Origin: Roseibium sp. MMSF_3412
Lineage (GTDB): Bacteria; Pseudomonadota; Alphaproteobacteria; Rhizobiales; Stappiaceae
Direction: 5' to 3'
NCBI RefSeq assembly: GCF_030733265.1
Contig: NZ_JASHJI010000005.1
Span: 1-64,000, forward strand
Length of the DNA: 64,000 nt
Position 1 is the stretch's first letter; the number at the start of each line of letters is the position of its first letter. Position numbers and translations under genes: made by a program. Positions 41,433 through 49,772 of the stretch are shown one piece after another. The notes below the pieces were generated by a model, which was given only the letters and a program-made list of their open reading frames with translations, was not told the DNA's origin and searched no databases.

Positions 41433-43220
41433 ATGACAGTCTTTACCACCAGACCCGAGATCAAAGGCACCTTCGGTGTCGTCACGTCGACACACTGGAT
41501 TGCCACGGCCGTGGGAATGCGCATGCTGGAACTCGGCGGCAACGCCTTTGACGCCGCCGTTGCAACGGGTCTGGCGCTTCAGGTGGTCGAGCCGCACCTC
41601 AACGGACCGGGCGGCGACCTGCCCGTTCTCTTCCACGATGCCAGCCAGAACGAAACCAAGGTGCTCTGCGCACAAGGTCCGGCCCCCGCAGGCGCTACAA
41701 TCGATCACTACAAGTCTGAAAACCTGGATCTCATCCCCGGGAACGGCCTGCTTTCCACCGTCATTCCAGGCGCTTTTGACGGCTGGATGCTGCTCCTGCG
41801 CGACCATGGCGTCCTGCCGTTGAGGACCGTGCTGGAACCGGCGATGCACTACGCCAGCAACGGACACCCGCTCCTGCCAAGAGTGAGCATGACGATTGCG
41901 GGGCTCAAGGAGTTCTTCGAGACCGAATGGCCGTCATCCCATCACACATGGGTTCCCGGGGGCCATGTGCCGGCCGCGGATTCCAATTTCAAGAACCCGG
42001 TTCTCGCCGAAACATGGGCAAGGCTTCTTAAGGAGGCTGAAGCCGTCACCGGGCGTGAAAACCAGATCGATGCGGCCCGTGATTGTTTTTATCGCGGCTT
42101 TATCGCGGATGCCGTCGGCCGATACCTGGAAACAGCGGAGGTCATGGATGCGTCCGGAGCGCGCCACAAGGCCGTTCTGACCGCGAACGATCTTTCCGGA
42201 TATGCCGCGACCTATGAAGACCCGTTAAGCGCGTCCTATGACGGCTGGACCGTTCTGAAGACCGGCCCCTGGGGTCAAGGTCCTGTGCTCTTGCAGTCTC
42301 TGTCGCTCTTACGCGGTTTCGATTTGGCTTCGATCGACCCGGCCGGGCCGGAATTCGTGCATCTGGTAACCGAAGCGATGAAGCTCGCCTATGCGGACAG
42401 GGAAGCCTACTACGGGGATCCCGATTTCTGCGATGTCCCTCTGAATGTGCTGTTGTCGGAAACCTACAATGCCGAGCGGCGTTCGCTGATCACCGGCCAC
42501 GCATCGTCAGACCTGCGTCCCGGCATTGTGCCTGGCTTTGAAAGTCAGGTCGAACGCACGATGGAGGTCATCAGGCGCGCCGGCATTTCCGAGACGGGTG
42601 TCTATGAACCCACAATGGCGCACCTGTCGGAAAAACGCGGCGATACCGTCCACATTGACGTCATCGACCGCTGGGGCAACATCGTGTCCGCGACCCCGTC
42701 CGGCGGCTGGCTGCAGTCCTCTCCGGTCATTCCGGGTCTTGGGTTCGCGCTGAATTCGCGCGCACAAATGTACTGGCTCGAAGACGGGCTGCCGGGATCG
42801 CTCGCACCGGGAAAACGTCCGCGCACGACACTCACGCCCAGCATTGCCTTTCATGAGGACGGCACTGCCCTCTCCTTCGGAACGCCCGGCGGCGATCAGC
42901 AGGATCAATGGCAGCTGGTGCTTTTCCTGAGACTGGCGCATCACCAGCGAAATCTTCAGGCCGCGCTCGACATGCCGCTCTTTCACACCACCCACTTTCC
43001 GGCCTCTTTCCACCCCCGGCAAAGACAGCCGGGCCACATCATGGCCGAGGAGAGCTTTGGCACCGACACGCTTGCAAGCCTGAGAAACCAGGGCCACTCG
43101 GTTGAAGTGGCGGACGAATGGACGATCGGCAGGCTGACCGTCGCTGCACGCGACGCCGGCGGTCTGTTGCGCGCAGGTGCGACGCCGCGCCTGATGCAGG
43201 CCTACGCAGCCGGCAGATGA
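41433..43220 (+). CDS. ggt: Gamma-glutamyltransferase family protein, cytoplasmic
   Basis: 595 residues of the N-terminal-nucleophile gamma-glutamyltranspeptidase family, which splits or transfers the gamma-glutamyl group of glutathione and related peptides. The usual fold elements are present: GGNAFDAAVATGLAL, EPHLNGPGGDLPVLF and an autoprocessing site in KRGDTVHIDV with Thr405 as the likely nucleophile (TVH in place of the more common TTH). The Gly-Gly oxyanion part is in TPSGGWLQSS. There is no signal peptide, while most GGTs are periplasmic, so this one should act on imported peptides. It follows the permease genes after 35 nt. Confidence 0.9.
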   Translation: MTVFTTRPEIKGTFGVVTSTHWIATAVGMRMLELGGNAFDAAVATGLALQVVEPHLNGPGGDLPVLFHDASQNETKVLCAQGPAPAGATIDHYKSENLDLIPGNGLLSTVIPGAFDGWMLLLRDHGVLPLRTVLEPAMHYASNGHPLLPRVSMTIAGLKEFFETEWPSSHHTWVPGGHVPAADSNFKNPVLAETWARLLKEAEAVTGRENQIDAARDCFYRGFIADAVGRYLETAEVMDASGARHKAVLTANDLSGYAATYEDPLSASYDGWTVLKTGPWGQGPVLLQSLSLLRGFDLASIDPAGPEFVHLVTEAMKLAYADREAYYGDPDFCDVPLNVLLSETYNAERRSLITGHASSDLRPGIVPGFESQVERTMEVIRRAGISETGVYEPTMAHLSEKRGDTVHIDVIDRWGNIVSATPSGGWLQSSPVIPGLGFALNSRAQMYWLEDGLPGSLAPGKRPRTTLTPSIAFHEDGTALSFGTPGGDQQDQWQLVLFLRLAHHQRNLQAALDMPLFHTTHFPASFHPRQRQPGHIMAEESFGTDTLASLRNQGHSVEVADEWTIGRLTVAARDAGGLLRAGATPRLMQAYAAGR

Positions 43221-43236
43221 GAGGAAGGGGCTTGAA

Positions 43237-43989
43237 ATGACGTTTTCGATTGTCGCCCGGGACAAGAGCACCGGATACTACGGCATTGCCGTGGCAAGCC
43301 GTTTTTTTGCGGCTGGAGCCGTTGTACCGCACATGGCGGGACGGGTCGGCGCGATCGCAACACAGGCTCTTGTCAGTCCGGTCTACGGCACGGAAGGGCT
43401 GACCCTTCTCCGTGCGGGCGTGTCGGCGGAACGTGTGCTTGATTCCGTCGTGACACCCGATCACGGCAGCCATTCACGACAGATCCATCTGATTGATGCA
43501 AAAGGACGCGCTGCGGCGTTTACCGGTGACAAATGCATCGACTGGTGCGGTCATCTGATCGAAGACAACGTCACCGTGGCGGGAAACATGCTCGCCGGTC
43601 CGCAGGTGCTCGACGCGGCCATGGAAACCTGGCTGAGCACTGCGGATATGCCTTTTGAAGACAGGCTCCTGACCGCGATGGAAGCTGCCGAGGCCGCCGG
43701 AGGCGACAAGCGCGGCCGCCAGTCAGCGGCACTCAAGATCGTGCATGAGGAAGACTATCCCTGGCTCGATATACGAGCCGATGATCACGGTGCACCGCTC
43801 GAGGAGTTGCGCCGCCTGCACGCCGTCGCCCAGGAACGCTACCTGCATTTCGCCGAGCTGATGCCGACCCGCGAGAACATTCACGGGCTTCTGGATCGGT
43901 CGGAAATCGATCAGAAGATCGCCAACCTTGAAGCGGAACGAAAAAATGCCGGACGCGCCAGCGCTTCATTTGCAACGCCCCCGGCCTGA
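43237..43989 (+). CDS. DUF1028 family protein (Ntn-hydrolase-like)
   Basis: 250 residues of the DUF1028 family. The start TFSIVARDKSTGYYGIAVAS followed by RFFAAGAVVPH is typical; Thr2 at the mature N-terminus suggests an Ntn-hydrolase type fold, which is known for the family by structure but without firm biochemistry. TGDKCIDWCGH and AGNMLAGPQVLDAM-like segments are further hallmarks. It is often found beside peptide transporters and GGT, as here, so a peptidase or amidase role in the same pathway is a fair guess. It ends the operon; start is 16 nt after the ggt stop. Confidence 0.88.
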   Translation: MTFSIVARDKSTGYYGIAVASRFFAAGAVVPHMAGRVGAIATQALVSPVYGTEGLTLLRAGVSAERVLDSVVTPDHGSHSRQIHLIDAKGRAAAFTGDKCIDWCGHLIEDNVTVAGNMLAGPQVLDAAMETWLSTADMPFEDRLLTAMEAAEAAGGDKRGRQSAALKIVHEEDYPWLDIRADDHGAPLEELRRLHAVAQERYLHFAELMPTRENIHGLLDRSEIDQKIANLEAERKNAGRASASFATPPA

Positions 43990-44073
43990 GGCCGCTTGTC
44001 TTTCATGCTATGCGCCCGGACCCTGTGATGCATTCAGAAACGGCCAGGTGTACGCTTACAGGGACCCCGGCTT

Positions 44074-44547
44074 TCACCCGGTTTCAAGCCGGAACTTGAG
44101 GAACGTTGCGCCATCGTACTCGATCTCGCCGACGCACACGGCGCCGAGCCTTTTGAGCGCACCCAGGTTCTTGCGGGACGGCGGCAGGAGGAAGGTCACG
44201 AACGGGATTCGCGCGTCGGCTTTGGCGAAATCCAGGGCTTTTCTTGAAATCCGGATCCCAAGGCCAAAGGCATCCGGCCGCAGGACCAGCCCGTAGTCCC
44301 ACTCCTCGCCTTCCTTCTGAAAACCACCCCATCCGACATACCGGCCATCGGAAAGGAATGCCCAATGCCCGAGCCCGTCACGGGCCCAGCACGCTTCCTT
44401 CTGGTCAACAAACTTTGCAACCGCCGCTGCATCCCACTTGAATGTCAGAAGCGGCATGTGCTCCGCCACCCTGGGGTCGGACATGTGCGTCATTATCTCG
44501 GCGGGCTTGATTTCCGGCAAACGGGCAAAGGCGATATCGGCTTTCAA
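44074..44547 (-). CDS. GNAT family N-acetyltransferase
   Basis: 157 residues of the GNAT fold (RimJ/RimL-like). Features are MTHMSDPRVAEHMPLL at the N-terminus, then DGLGHWAFLSDGRYVGWGGF (strands 2-4), YGLVLRPDAFGLGIRI with the acetyl-CoA loop in modified form (GLGI in place of G-x-G-x-G/A), and SRKNLGALKRLGA before the last strands. Substrate is unknown. I start it at TTG 44547, which has AAGGA 7 nt upstream. ATG 44568 has no ribosome binding site, and earlier starts add residues unlike the family. Confidence 0.8.
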   Translation of the reverse strand: MKADIAFARLPEIKPAEIMTHMSDPRVAEHMPLLTFKWDAAAVAKFVDQKEACWARDGLGHWAFLSDGRYVGWGGFQKEGEEWDYGLVLRPDAFGLGIRISRKALDFAKADARIPFVTFLLPPSRKNLGALKRLGAVCVGEIEYDGATFLKFRLETG

Positions 44548-44806
44548 GGCAGTTTCCTTCGGACACATGGAGGCACTTAAGTCTCTGGCACGTTCTAAGT
44601 ACGAACCGGGCGATCTTTGGATGAGCGTCGCAATGTGATCGAACGTCGCAATGCGGGTATCGGCAACTAGATCAGCGCAGCAGTAGCGCCAATGGAAGCG
44701 ATCATGCAAAGGGCAAGGCTCACGGAGCCGAAGAGCACTATGCCGGTCCCTTCGGATCAGCAGTTCCGATTCAAAACCAAAACCTTGGCATCAAGTCTTC
44801 GCGCAA

Positions 44807-45442
44807 TCACTCACGTACTTTGAGCGCGGCATGGCGCGCTCCGTTCAGGTGCGCGCGCAAGGCTTCTTCGACGCCTGGTTTGTTGCCGGCGGCGAGAAGG
44901 CGCACGATCAGCTCGTGTTCGAGATTGGATGCCCGGAGACGGTCGATCTGGAACAGCTGTGACTTGCGGTAGGGCGCAAGCTTCAAGCGCAATTCGGAAG
45001 ATATTTCAGCGAGATCGACATTGCCGCTCGCCTCGTAGATGAGCGAATGAAAATCGAGGTTCATCGCCTCATATTCCCGGAACGCCTTGTTGCTGGCGAA
45101 CTCGGTCATGCGGCCATGCATGGCTTGCAGGCGGGCAAGGTCGCCTTCAGAAATCCTTTGGGCCGCCAGGCCGCCGCAGGTTGCTTCCATTTCCGCCATG
45201 GCCTCGAACATCGATCCGAGCCGCTCGGCATCAAAACTGCGGACAATGACACCCTTGTAGGGCGAACGCTCCGCCAGGGACCGGGACACAATGGTCTGCA
45301 GGGCCTCGCGCACCGGTGTCCGGGACACTCCAAAACGCTCCGCGATCGCGGCTTCGCTCAATCGCGTACCGGGCTGCAGGCTGCCCCTGACAATCTCGTC
45401 CTCCAGCGTTTCGGAGATCATGGCGCTGTGCACACCTTTCAA
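44807..45442 (-). CDS. GntR/FCD-family regulator, likely of the TRAP transporter operon
   Basis: 211 residues. The winged helix has ISETLEDEIVRGSLQPGTRL, SEAAIAERFGVSRTPVREAL. The FCD domain has FEAMAEMEATCGGLAA, NLDFHSLIYEASGN with the metal-type His and an EHELIVRLLAAGN helix. The TTG start at 45442 has GGGGTGA about 10 nt upstream; the frame has no ATG nearby. It lies downstream of the dctPQM genes on the same strand, with a palindrome in its own leader and palindromes of FCD type upstream of dctP, so it probably controls the uptake operon. Confidence 0.9.
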   Translation of the reverse strand: MKGVHSAMISETLEDEIVRGSLQPGTRLSEAAIAERFGVSRTPVREALQTIVSRSLAERSPYKGVIVRSFDAERLGSMFEAMAEMEATCGGLAAQRISEGDLARLQAMHGRMTEFASNKAFREYEAMNLDFHSLIYEASGNVDLAEISSELRLKLAPYRKSQLFQIDRLRASNLEHELIVRLLAAGNKPGVEEALRAHLNGARHAALKVRE

Positions 45443-45512
45443 CGTGTGGTCACCCCGTTTTCTGTTCCAGTTGCAACGTGCCTTAGAGGATATTCACGCC
45501 GGTCTGTCTTCC

Positions 45513-45524
45513 GGCATGCATACC
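45513..45524. promoter_or_regulatory. Near-palindrome upstream of the GntR/FCD gene
   Basis: GGCATGCATACC (45513-45524) is symmetric at 10 of 12 positions and lies 70 bp upstream of the regulator gene. It may be an autoregulatory operator. Confidence 0.4.
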
Positions 45525-45633
45525 ACATCGAATCATGTGCGGCGGCCATAAGTTCCGGTCCCTCGGGAAACTGCGGCGGATTTCCCGGGAAAAACCGCGC
45601 CCGAAACGCCTGCCCGTGCAGCCTTGCACGGCA

Positions 45634-46959
45634 TCACCAGCCGATTGCCTGCGGCAGCCAGGTGGCAATGGCGGGAAAACTGAACAGGAGCACCAGTGCC
45701 ACCGCCTGGAGCGCGATGAACGGCAGAACCCCGCGATAGATCATCGCCGTCGTGACACCGGGCGGCGCGGCGCCTTTCAGGAAGAACAGCGCCCAGCCGA
45801 AAGGCGGCGTCAGGAACGATGTCTGAAGGTTCAGCGCGATCAGCGCGGCCAGCCACACCATGTCCGTCCCCTGTTCCACGAAGAACGGCAGCAGGAGCGG
45901 TAAGGCGATATAGCTGATTTCAATCCACTCAAGAAAAAAGCCAAGCACAAATAGCAGCAGCATCAGGAACAGCAGCGCGCCGATCTCACCTCCCGGCAGG
46001 ATGTAGAGCATGTCCTTGACGAGATCCTCGCCGTCCAGACCCCGGAACGCGATCGCAAAGACCTGGGCGGCGACGAGAATGAAAAAGATCATCGCCGAGA
46101 TCCGGAGCGTGCCCTGCGCCGCGTCCCAGATCATGGAAAGGGTAAGGCGCCGATAAAGCGCGGCGATCAGGATCGCAAACACTGCCCCGACGCTGGCCGC
46201 CTCCGTCGGCGCGGCAATTCCGCCGATGATGGAGCCCAGAACACCGCCGACAAGAACCAGCGGCGGTGCGAGCGACTGCACCGCCTTGACCGCGAGCGGC
46301 CAACCCGTCAGGTCGGACCGCTCGTCGTCCGGCAAGGCCGGCATCAGGTCCGGCCGCATTTTGCCGTAAATCAGGATGAAGGCCACATAGAGAGCCGCCA
46401 GCATCAGCCCGGGCATCATGGCAGCGGCAAACAGCGTTCCCACGCTTTCGCCCATGATGTCGGCCAGCAGGATCAGCACCAGCGAAGGCGGAATGATCTG
46501 GCCAAGAGTGCCTGACGCGCAAATTGCGCCTGAGGCAAGACCGCCATCATAGCCGCGGCGCAGCAGCACCGGGAGCGTCAGCATCGTGAGCGTCGCAACG
46601 GTCGCGCCGACGATACCGGTCGAAGCGCCCATGAGCACCCCGACGATGATCAGCGCGATTGCCATGCCGCCATTGAGCCGACCTGAAAGACGGCCGACCA
46701 CCTCCAGCATGTCTTCAGCCACGCGAGATTTTTCAAGCATGACGCCCATGAAGACGAACAGCGGGATCGCAATGAACTCGTACTTCGTCACGACCCCGTA
46801 GATACGCGACGGGGTCAGATTGAACAGAAAGTCCCCAAAGCCCATCCAGCCGAATACGAAACCCGCCACGGCAATCCCGATACCAACCGGGATGCCGGCC
46901 AGAAGCAGCAGCATGAATGCGAGGATGAGCCCGATCGCAAGCAGTTCCATCAAAGGCAT
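45634..46959 (-). CDS. dctM: TRAP transporter large permease (DctM)
   Basis: 441 residues with about 12-13 membrane helices. This is the ion-coupled translocation subunit of a tripartite ATP-independent periplasmic transporter. Typical sequences are PLMELLAIGLILAFMLLLLAG at the start, GASTGIVGATVATLTML, ASGTLGQIIPPSLVLILLAD and the C-terminal QTSFLTPPFGWALFFLKG. ATG 46959 shares one base with the stop codon of the small permease gene (TGATG), with GAGGAG upstream, so translation is coupled. Confidence 0.95.
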   Translation of the reverse strand: MPLMELLAIGLILAFMLLLLAGIPVGIGIAVAGFVFGWMGFGDFLFNLTPSRIYGVVTKYEFIAIPLFVFMGVMLEKSRVAEDMLEVVGRLSGRLNGGMAIALIIVGVLMGASTGIVGATVATLTMLTLPVLLRRGYDGGLASGAICASGTLGQIIPPSLVLILLADIMGESVGTLFAAAMMPGLMLAALYVAFILIYGKMRPDLMPALPDDERSDLTGWPLAVKAVQSLAPPLVLVGGVLGSIIGGIAAPTEAASVGAVFAILIAALYRRLTLSMIWDAAQGTLRISAMIFFILVAAQVFAIAFRGLDGEDLVKDMLYILPGGEIGALLFLMLLLFVLGFFLEWIEISYIALPLLLPFFVEQGTDMVWLAALIALNLQTSFLTPPFGWALFFLKGAAPPGVTTAMIYRGVLPFIALQAVALVLLFSFPAIATWLPQAIGW

Positions 46960-47465
46960 CACGCGCCACTCCTCAGGCCGGCTGCGTGACGCGCCGCATT
47001 TGCAAGGCATTGCAGCGCCAGCAGAGCGAAAGCGAAGGGAATGAAGCCCTTGAGCAACCATCTGCCCGGCAGGCCTCCAGGGTCAGGCGAACCTTCAAGA
47101 AGGGAAAAAGAACTATCAACGAAGCCCATGGAATACTTGATGAAAAGCAGGGAAACCGCAGCGCCGAGAAGCATCGACACCAGGTCGATCCAACGCTGCG
47201 CACGCTTGCCGAGTTTGTCGTAGACCATATCGACGCGGACATGGCCGTTCTCGCGCATCAGCACGATGATGCCGAGCAGCGCAATCGGCACCAGGAGATG
47301 CCATTCCAGCTCCTGCATCCACACGGTGGCATTGCCGAAGACATACCGCCCTGCAACGTTGAAAAAGACCATGCCCACCATCAGGAGAAGCAAAGCCGAT
47401 GCAATGCGCGAAATGATGCGCGTCATGCCGTCGATGAGATCGGCAAACTTGAGGACAAACGTCAT
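46959..47465 (-). CDS. dctQ: TRAP transporter small permease (DctQ)
   Basis: 168 residues with four membrane helices. Conserved DctQ features are NVAGRYVFGNATVWMQELEW and GHVRVDMVYDKLGKRAQRWID, both typical of the loop between helices 2 and 3. It forms the membrane complex with DctM. It follows dctP after a 74-bp gap that contains a 10-bp stem hairpin and overlaps dctM by one base. Confidence 0.94.
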   Translation of the reverse strand: MTFVLKFADLIDGMTRIISRIASALLLLMVGMVFFNVAGRYVFGNATVWMQELEWHLLVPIALLGIIVLMRENGHVRVDMVYDKLGKRAQRWIDLVSMLLGAAVSLLFIKYSMGFVDSSFSLLEGSPDPGGLPGRWLLKGFIPFAFALLALQCLANAARHAAGLRSGA

Positions 47466-47491
47466 TGGGATACTTGTCTTGAGAGGGAGAT

Positions 47492-47518
47492 GACCCGGCC
47501 GATCGTTACGGCCGGGTC
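47492..47518 (-). terminator. Intercistronic hairpin between dctP and dctQ
   Basis: GACCCGGCCG (47492-47501), loop of 7 nt, CGGCCGGGTC (47509-47518): a perfect 10-bp GC-rich stem without a T-run. It probably protects the dctP part of the mRNA, which needs higher expression than the permeases. Confidence 0.7.
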
Positions 47519-47539
47519 CAGTTGCTCAGGCGAAGGTGT

Positions 47540-48622
47540 TCAGGACGCGGTCCGCAATTCGGAGTGCCAGACCTTCTCCGAACCGTCCGCCCAGACATCG
47601 TGTTCCGCCTTGAAGGCGAAGTAGTTGTCCATGACCTTTTTGAAGAGCGGGTCGGCGGCACCCATTTCCTCGTAAACGGCGTCCATCTCGACACGGAGCG
47701 ATTCAACGACTTCCGTGGGCAGCGTGCGCAGTTCCGTTCCCGAAGCGGCAAACTCCTTCAGCGCGGCAGCATTGTTGGCTTCGCCCCAGCTGTGCGAGAT
47801 CACGTTACAGGCCGCAGCGGCATTCGTGACAATCGCCTGCAGCTCCGGATCAAGCGTGTCCCACGCCGCCTTGTTGATCGTGAGCTCGGTCACTGTGGTC
47901 GGTTCGTGCCAGCCGGTCGTGTAGTAGTATTTCGCCGCCTTGTTCAGGCCGAGGATCTTGTCCTGAGCCGGGCCGACCCACTCGGCGGCATCGATCACGC
48001 CGCGTTCCAGGGCCGGGAATATCTCACCGCCCGGCAGAACCTTCACGTCGACGCCAATGCGCGAATAGGCCTTGCCGGCAAGCCCCGGTATACGCAGCCG
48101 CAGGCCTTTCATGTCGTCGATCGAGTTGATTTCCTTGTTGAACCAGCCGGTCATCTGCACGCCGGTCGCTCCAATCGGCATCGCCACCAGACCGAGCGGT
48201 TCGTACACCTCGTTCCACAGCTTGATGCCGTCGCCGATATAGAACCAGGCGTTCTGGCCCTGGGTGGACATGCCGAAGGGCACGGCGCCAAAGAACTGCG
48301 CGGCAGGCACCTTGCCCGCGCCGAAGTAGCTCACCCAGCCGTTCATCTGCACGATGCCCTGACGTACGGCATCGAACCCTTCAAATGCCGGGACCAGTTC
48401 GCCGCCATTATAGACCTGGATATCGAGCCGCCCGCCGGACATGGCACGGACGCGCTCGGCAAAGTCGGACAGTGAACCCGGGCCTGTTGAATAGAACGGC
48501 TGGCCTGCGGGAAAGGCTGTCGTCATCTTCCACTCGATGGTGCTGGCCCGCGCGACGGCGGGGGCGGCAAGAGTGGCGGCACCCGCCACGCCGGCGGTTG
48601 TGAGAAACGAACGTCTGTCCAT
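47540..48622 (-). CDS. dctP: TRAP transporter solute-binding protein (DctP family, Tat-exported)
   Basis: 360 residues. MDRRSFLTTAG followed by AAAPAVARA-type cleavage is a twin-arginine signal. The mature part is a DctP/TAXI-like binding protein of the group with WKMTTAFPAGQPFYSTG at the start, LRIPGLAGKAYSRIGVDVK, then VLPGGEIFPALERGVIDAAEW with the conserved Arg that binds the ligand carboxylate (here in LRLRIPG). Related proteins (TakP type) bind alpha-keto acids. ATG 48622 has AGGAG upstream. It is the first gene of dctPQM, divergent from the deacetylase-fold gene. Confidence 0.94.
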   Translation of the reverse strand: MDRRSFLTTAGVAGAATLAAPAVARASTIEWKMTTAFPAGQPFYSTGPGSLSDFAERVRAMSGGRLDIQVYNGGELVPAFEGFDAVRQGIVQMNGWVSYFGAGKVPAAQFFGAVPFGMSTQGQNAWFYIGDGIKLWNEVYEPLGLVAMPIGATGVQMTGWFNKEINSIDDMKGLRLRIPGLAGKAYSRIGVDVKVLPGGEIFPALERGVIDAAEWVGPAQDKILGLNKAAKYYYTTGWHEPTTVTELTINKAAWDTLDPELQAIVTNAAAACNVISHSWGEANNAAALKEFAASGTELRTLPTEVVESLRVEMDAVYEEMGAADPLFKKVMDNYFAFKAEHDVWADGSEKVWHSELRTAS

Positions 48623-48638
48623 GACCTGTCTCCTGATC

Positions 48639-48710
48639 GTATACAATATTGCGGAAGATAGACTGAATTTTCGAGTTTTGACTCTGGCAATGACATAAAT
48701 TGTATGCAAT
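48639..48710. promoter_or_regulatory. Two FCD-type operator palindromes in the dctP/deacetylase intergenic region
   Basis: A perfect inverted repeat ATTGTATGCAAT lies at 48699-48710, and a related GTATACAAT sequence at 48639-48647. The ATTGTATnCAAT type is common for GntR/FCD regulators. The sites are 17 and 77 bp upstream of dctP and could also affect the divergent gene at 48835. Confidence 0.65.
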
Positions 48711-48834
48711 TCATTTCAATAGATTTTTGCCTATTTTTTAATGCCAAGCGATTTTTGCTGAATATTTGAGCAAAATACCAGCGAGATGATTGGACGATGG
48801 GCAACCGGGACAGCACTGAAAAGGATCAAATGGA

Positions 48835-49716
48835 ATGAAGATCAATCGTCACGGCCGCTACGCGTTCAGTGCGATCCATGATCGGGCGGACTATGACTGG
48901 CCTGACGGCAAACGCCTTGCGGTCTATCTCGGTATGAACCTGGAGGTTTTCTCGTTTGGCGAGGGTCTGGGTGCTGAACTCGCCCCCGGCGGACCACAGC
49001 CCGACATTCTCAATTTTGCCTGGCGGGATTACGGCAACAGGGTGGGTGCTCCGCGCATGCTCGCACTGTTCGACAGGCTGGGTCTGCCGTGTACGGCCCT
49101 GGTCAACTCGCATATCTACACCGAGGCACCGGGACTTGCAGAGGCCTTCGCCGCACGGGGCGACGAGATCGCAGGTCACGGCCGGACCAATGCCGAGCGA
49201 CAGGGCTTATTGTCCGAAAGCGAAGAAAGAACACTCATAGAACAATCGACCGCGGTCCTGAGCGCGCGACACGGTCGGAAGCCGAAAGGCTGGCTTGGCC
49301 CCTGGATCTCTCAAAGCCATGTCACGCCGGACCTGCTTCAGGAAACCGGCTACGAGTATCTGCTGGACTGGTGCCACGACGACCAGCCGATCTGGATGAC
49401 GACACGTTCCGGCAGGATCCTCTCAATTCCCTATCCCCAGGAACTGAATGACATTCCCCAGATCGTCGGCCGCAAGCGCGAGGGAAACGAGTTCGCCGAC
49501 ATGATCATCGACGCATTCGATGTGATGCTGGAAGAGGCAAAGACGCGGCCGCTCGTCATGGGAATTGCGCTCCACGGCTATCTGATGGGGCACCCGCACC
49601 GAATCAAGCATCTGGAACGCGCACTGACCTACATGAAAGCCAACGCCGGTGATATCGTCTGGTGGACCACGGCTGGTGCCATCAGCGATCACATTCGCGG
49701 ATCCGTGGACCTTTAA
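48835..49716 (+). CDS. Polysaccharide-deacetylase-fold hydrolase (PuuE/allantoinase-like group)
   Basis: 293 residues of the NodB-homology / carbohydrate esterase 4 fold. The start has DWPDGKRLAVYLGMNLE; the usual motifs are modified: LGLPCTALVNSHI, GDEIAGHGRTNAERQ (His of motif 2), GWLGPWISQS (motif 3) and LDWCHDDQP, then MGIALHGYLMGHPHR (motif 5 His). These changes and the absence of a signal peptide point to the PuuE-like branch, which acts on small C-N bonds and not on wall polymers. It shares the regulatory region with the TRAP operon, so both may serve one substrate. The conserved order of motifs is certain; the substrate is not. Confidence 0.88.
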   Translation: MKINRHGRYAFSAIHDRADYDWPDGKRLAVYLGMNLEVFSFGEGLGAELAPGGPQPDILNFAWRDYGNRVGAPRMLALFDRLGLPCTALVNSHIYTEAPGLAEAFAARGDEIAGHGRTNAERQGLLSESEERTLIEQSTAVLSARHGRKPKGWLGPWISQSHVTPDLLQETGYEYLLDWCHDDQPIWMTTRSGRILSIPYPQELNDIPQIVGRKREGNEFADMIIDAFDVMLEEAKTRPLVMGIALHGYLMGHPHRIKHLERALTYMKANAGDIVWWTTAGAISDHIRGSVDL

Positions 49717-49772
49717 GCCGCACGCATGCAAACATGCCCGCGCTCAAGATACGGCACATCCCGTTGGTCGGA

